A stretch of 64,000 nt of DNA from Solibacter sp039934035 (GTDB taxonomy: Bacteria; Acidobacteriota; Terriglobia; Bryobacterales; Bryobacteraceae), in NCBI GenBank assembly GCA_039934035.1, contig JBDTMZ010000062.1, positions 36,940 through 100,939 of the forward strand. The letters run 5' to 3'. The position numbers and the translations under genes are program-made. Position 1 is the stretch's first letter. Each line of letters begins with the position of its first letter. Positions 63,401-64,000 of this stretch are shown here, piece by piece. The notes beneath the pieces are model-generated. The model made no database searches. It saw nothing but the letters and a program-made list of their open reading frames with translations, and had not been told where the DNA came from.

Positions 63401-64000
63401 CCCGTCCACGAAAACGCGGAAGGTGTTGCCGGACTGCCCGTTCACGCGTCCGGTGGTGCCGGTGCCCGCCACGCCAGGCGAAAGAACCATGAACGTGAGC
63501 GGCGCACGCAAGCCGCCGATACTGCCGCCCCCGCCGCCGAAATTCAACGGCAGCGAATTGATGCGGTCGCCGCTGACATTGATGCTCTGCTCTACGCTCT
63601 CCGTCTTCAATTGCGGCGCCGCGCCCTCTACGGTGATCGATTCCGTCGCCGACCCCACTTCCAGGGTCACGTCCAGGCGCATCACCTGCGCCACCTGCAC
63701 TCTTAAATTGCGCCCAATATATTTCCGGAATCCCGGTGCCTCCACGGTGAGCTCGTACAGGCCCGCCGGAAGAGATGGCACCGTGAAATTGCCCGTGGCT
63801 GTGGTCAGGGTCTGATGGACCGAGCCGGTTTCTGTGTTCTTGGCTACTACGGCTGCGCTTGGAACCACTGCATTAGCCGGGTCGGAAACAGTTCCTGTCA
63901 GTGTTCCATGATCGGTTTGGCCAAACGCGCTGAAGGCCAAAACAAGGCCTCGTCGGCGGAATTTGTGGGTGAATTTGCCCGGATTCAGCAGGACGATTGA
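60436..64000 (-). pseudogene. TonB-dependent receptor (Oar-like) interrupted by a one-base frameshift; 5' end outside window
   Basis: One receptor gene is split into two frames. The 5' part, reading from the window edge to about 62779, encodes a hydrophobic end of a signal peptide (GLVLAFSAFGQ), a carboxypeptidase-regulatory domain (GTLTGTVSDPANAVVPSAAVVAKN), the plug (SGTNAIHGSVYEYFNNEALDAARP) and the start of the barrel. An AAA run (62777-62779) has one extra base; removing it restores GNINNWRQAPKYNKISATPAI and a continuous barrel to the stop at 60436. No start codon of a convincing signal peptide is inside the window; TTG at 63940 is the nearest. It may be a real frameshift or a sequencing error. 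The family imports nutrients across the outer membrane. Confidence 0.85.

Overview
The window is high-GC, gene-dense DNA that most likely comes from an Acidobacteriota chromosome of the Solibacter/Bryobacterales type. That placement is an inference from gene content: Oar-like TonB-dependent receptors with an N-terminal carboxypeptidase-regulatory domain, a VWFA-related acidobacterial protein, a DUF1592/DUF1552 secreted pair, a group 1h-like [NiFe]-hydrogenase operon, and LpxA together with BamA/TamB-type genes showing a diderm envelope. No rRNA, tRNA, CRISPR array, insertion sequence or prophage was recognised.

Layout. 1-10.3 kb: a membrane sensor cut by the left edge, a nucleoside-hydrolase-like protein, the DUF1592 cytochrome/DUF1552 Tat pair, a small membrane protein, a DUF4159 protein, an orphan HigA-type regulator, and a minus-strand block rpsA-HU-HIT. 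10.6-24.6 kb: a small acidic protein, a secreted serine hydrolase fused to a NamZ (DUF1343) domain, a GH63-like glucosidase plus glycogen-debranching-type enzyme, a VWA protein, a very large unknown secreted protein, a Gly/Tyr-rich protein and lpxA. 24.7-28.1 kb: a hybrid PAS histidine kinase and fumC.

28-39 kb is the centrepiece: a 13-gene, tightly overlapping minus-strand operon. It encodes the small and large subunits of a high-affinity-type [NiFe] hydrogenase with the Cys-to-Asp change at the proximal cluster. These are followed by four accessory genes, one of them a 36-residue membrane peptide, then a maturation endopeptidase, HypC, HypD, HypE, a double-SIS-domain protein, HypA and HypB. 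HypF is not in the window. The last gene, hypB, overlaps the convergent fumC by 98 bases.

39-49 kb: a YihY/BrkB membrane protein; a secreted protein with an IPATG-type sorting tail directly followed by its own sortase; a TonB-dependent receptor preceded by a perfect 16-base palindrome; the decayed remains of a glycosyltransferase/PIG-L deacetylase gene; and a stress-type cluster (DUF892 ferritin-like protein, ECF-like sigma factor, SRPBCC protein, DUF3309 peptide, stand-alone LigD phosphoesterase). 49-58.4 kb: an outer-membrane biogenesis operon (Omp85/BamA-like protein, SurA-N-like chaperone, TamB-like protein) followed by two small genes. 58.5-64 kb: ilvD and a second TonB-dependent receptor, interrupted by a one-base frameshift, cut by the right edge and ended by a strong terminator.

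Taken together the genes suggest an aerobic soil heterotroph that uses polysaccharides and can scavenge trace hydrogen, with an elaborate outer membrane.
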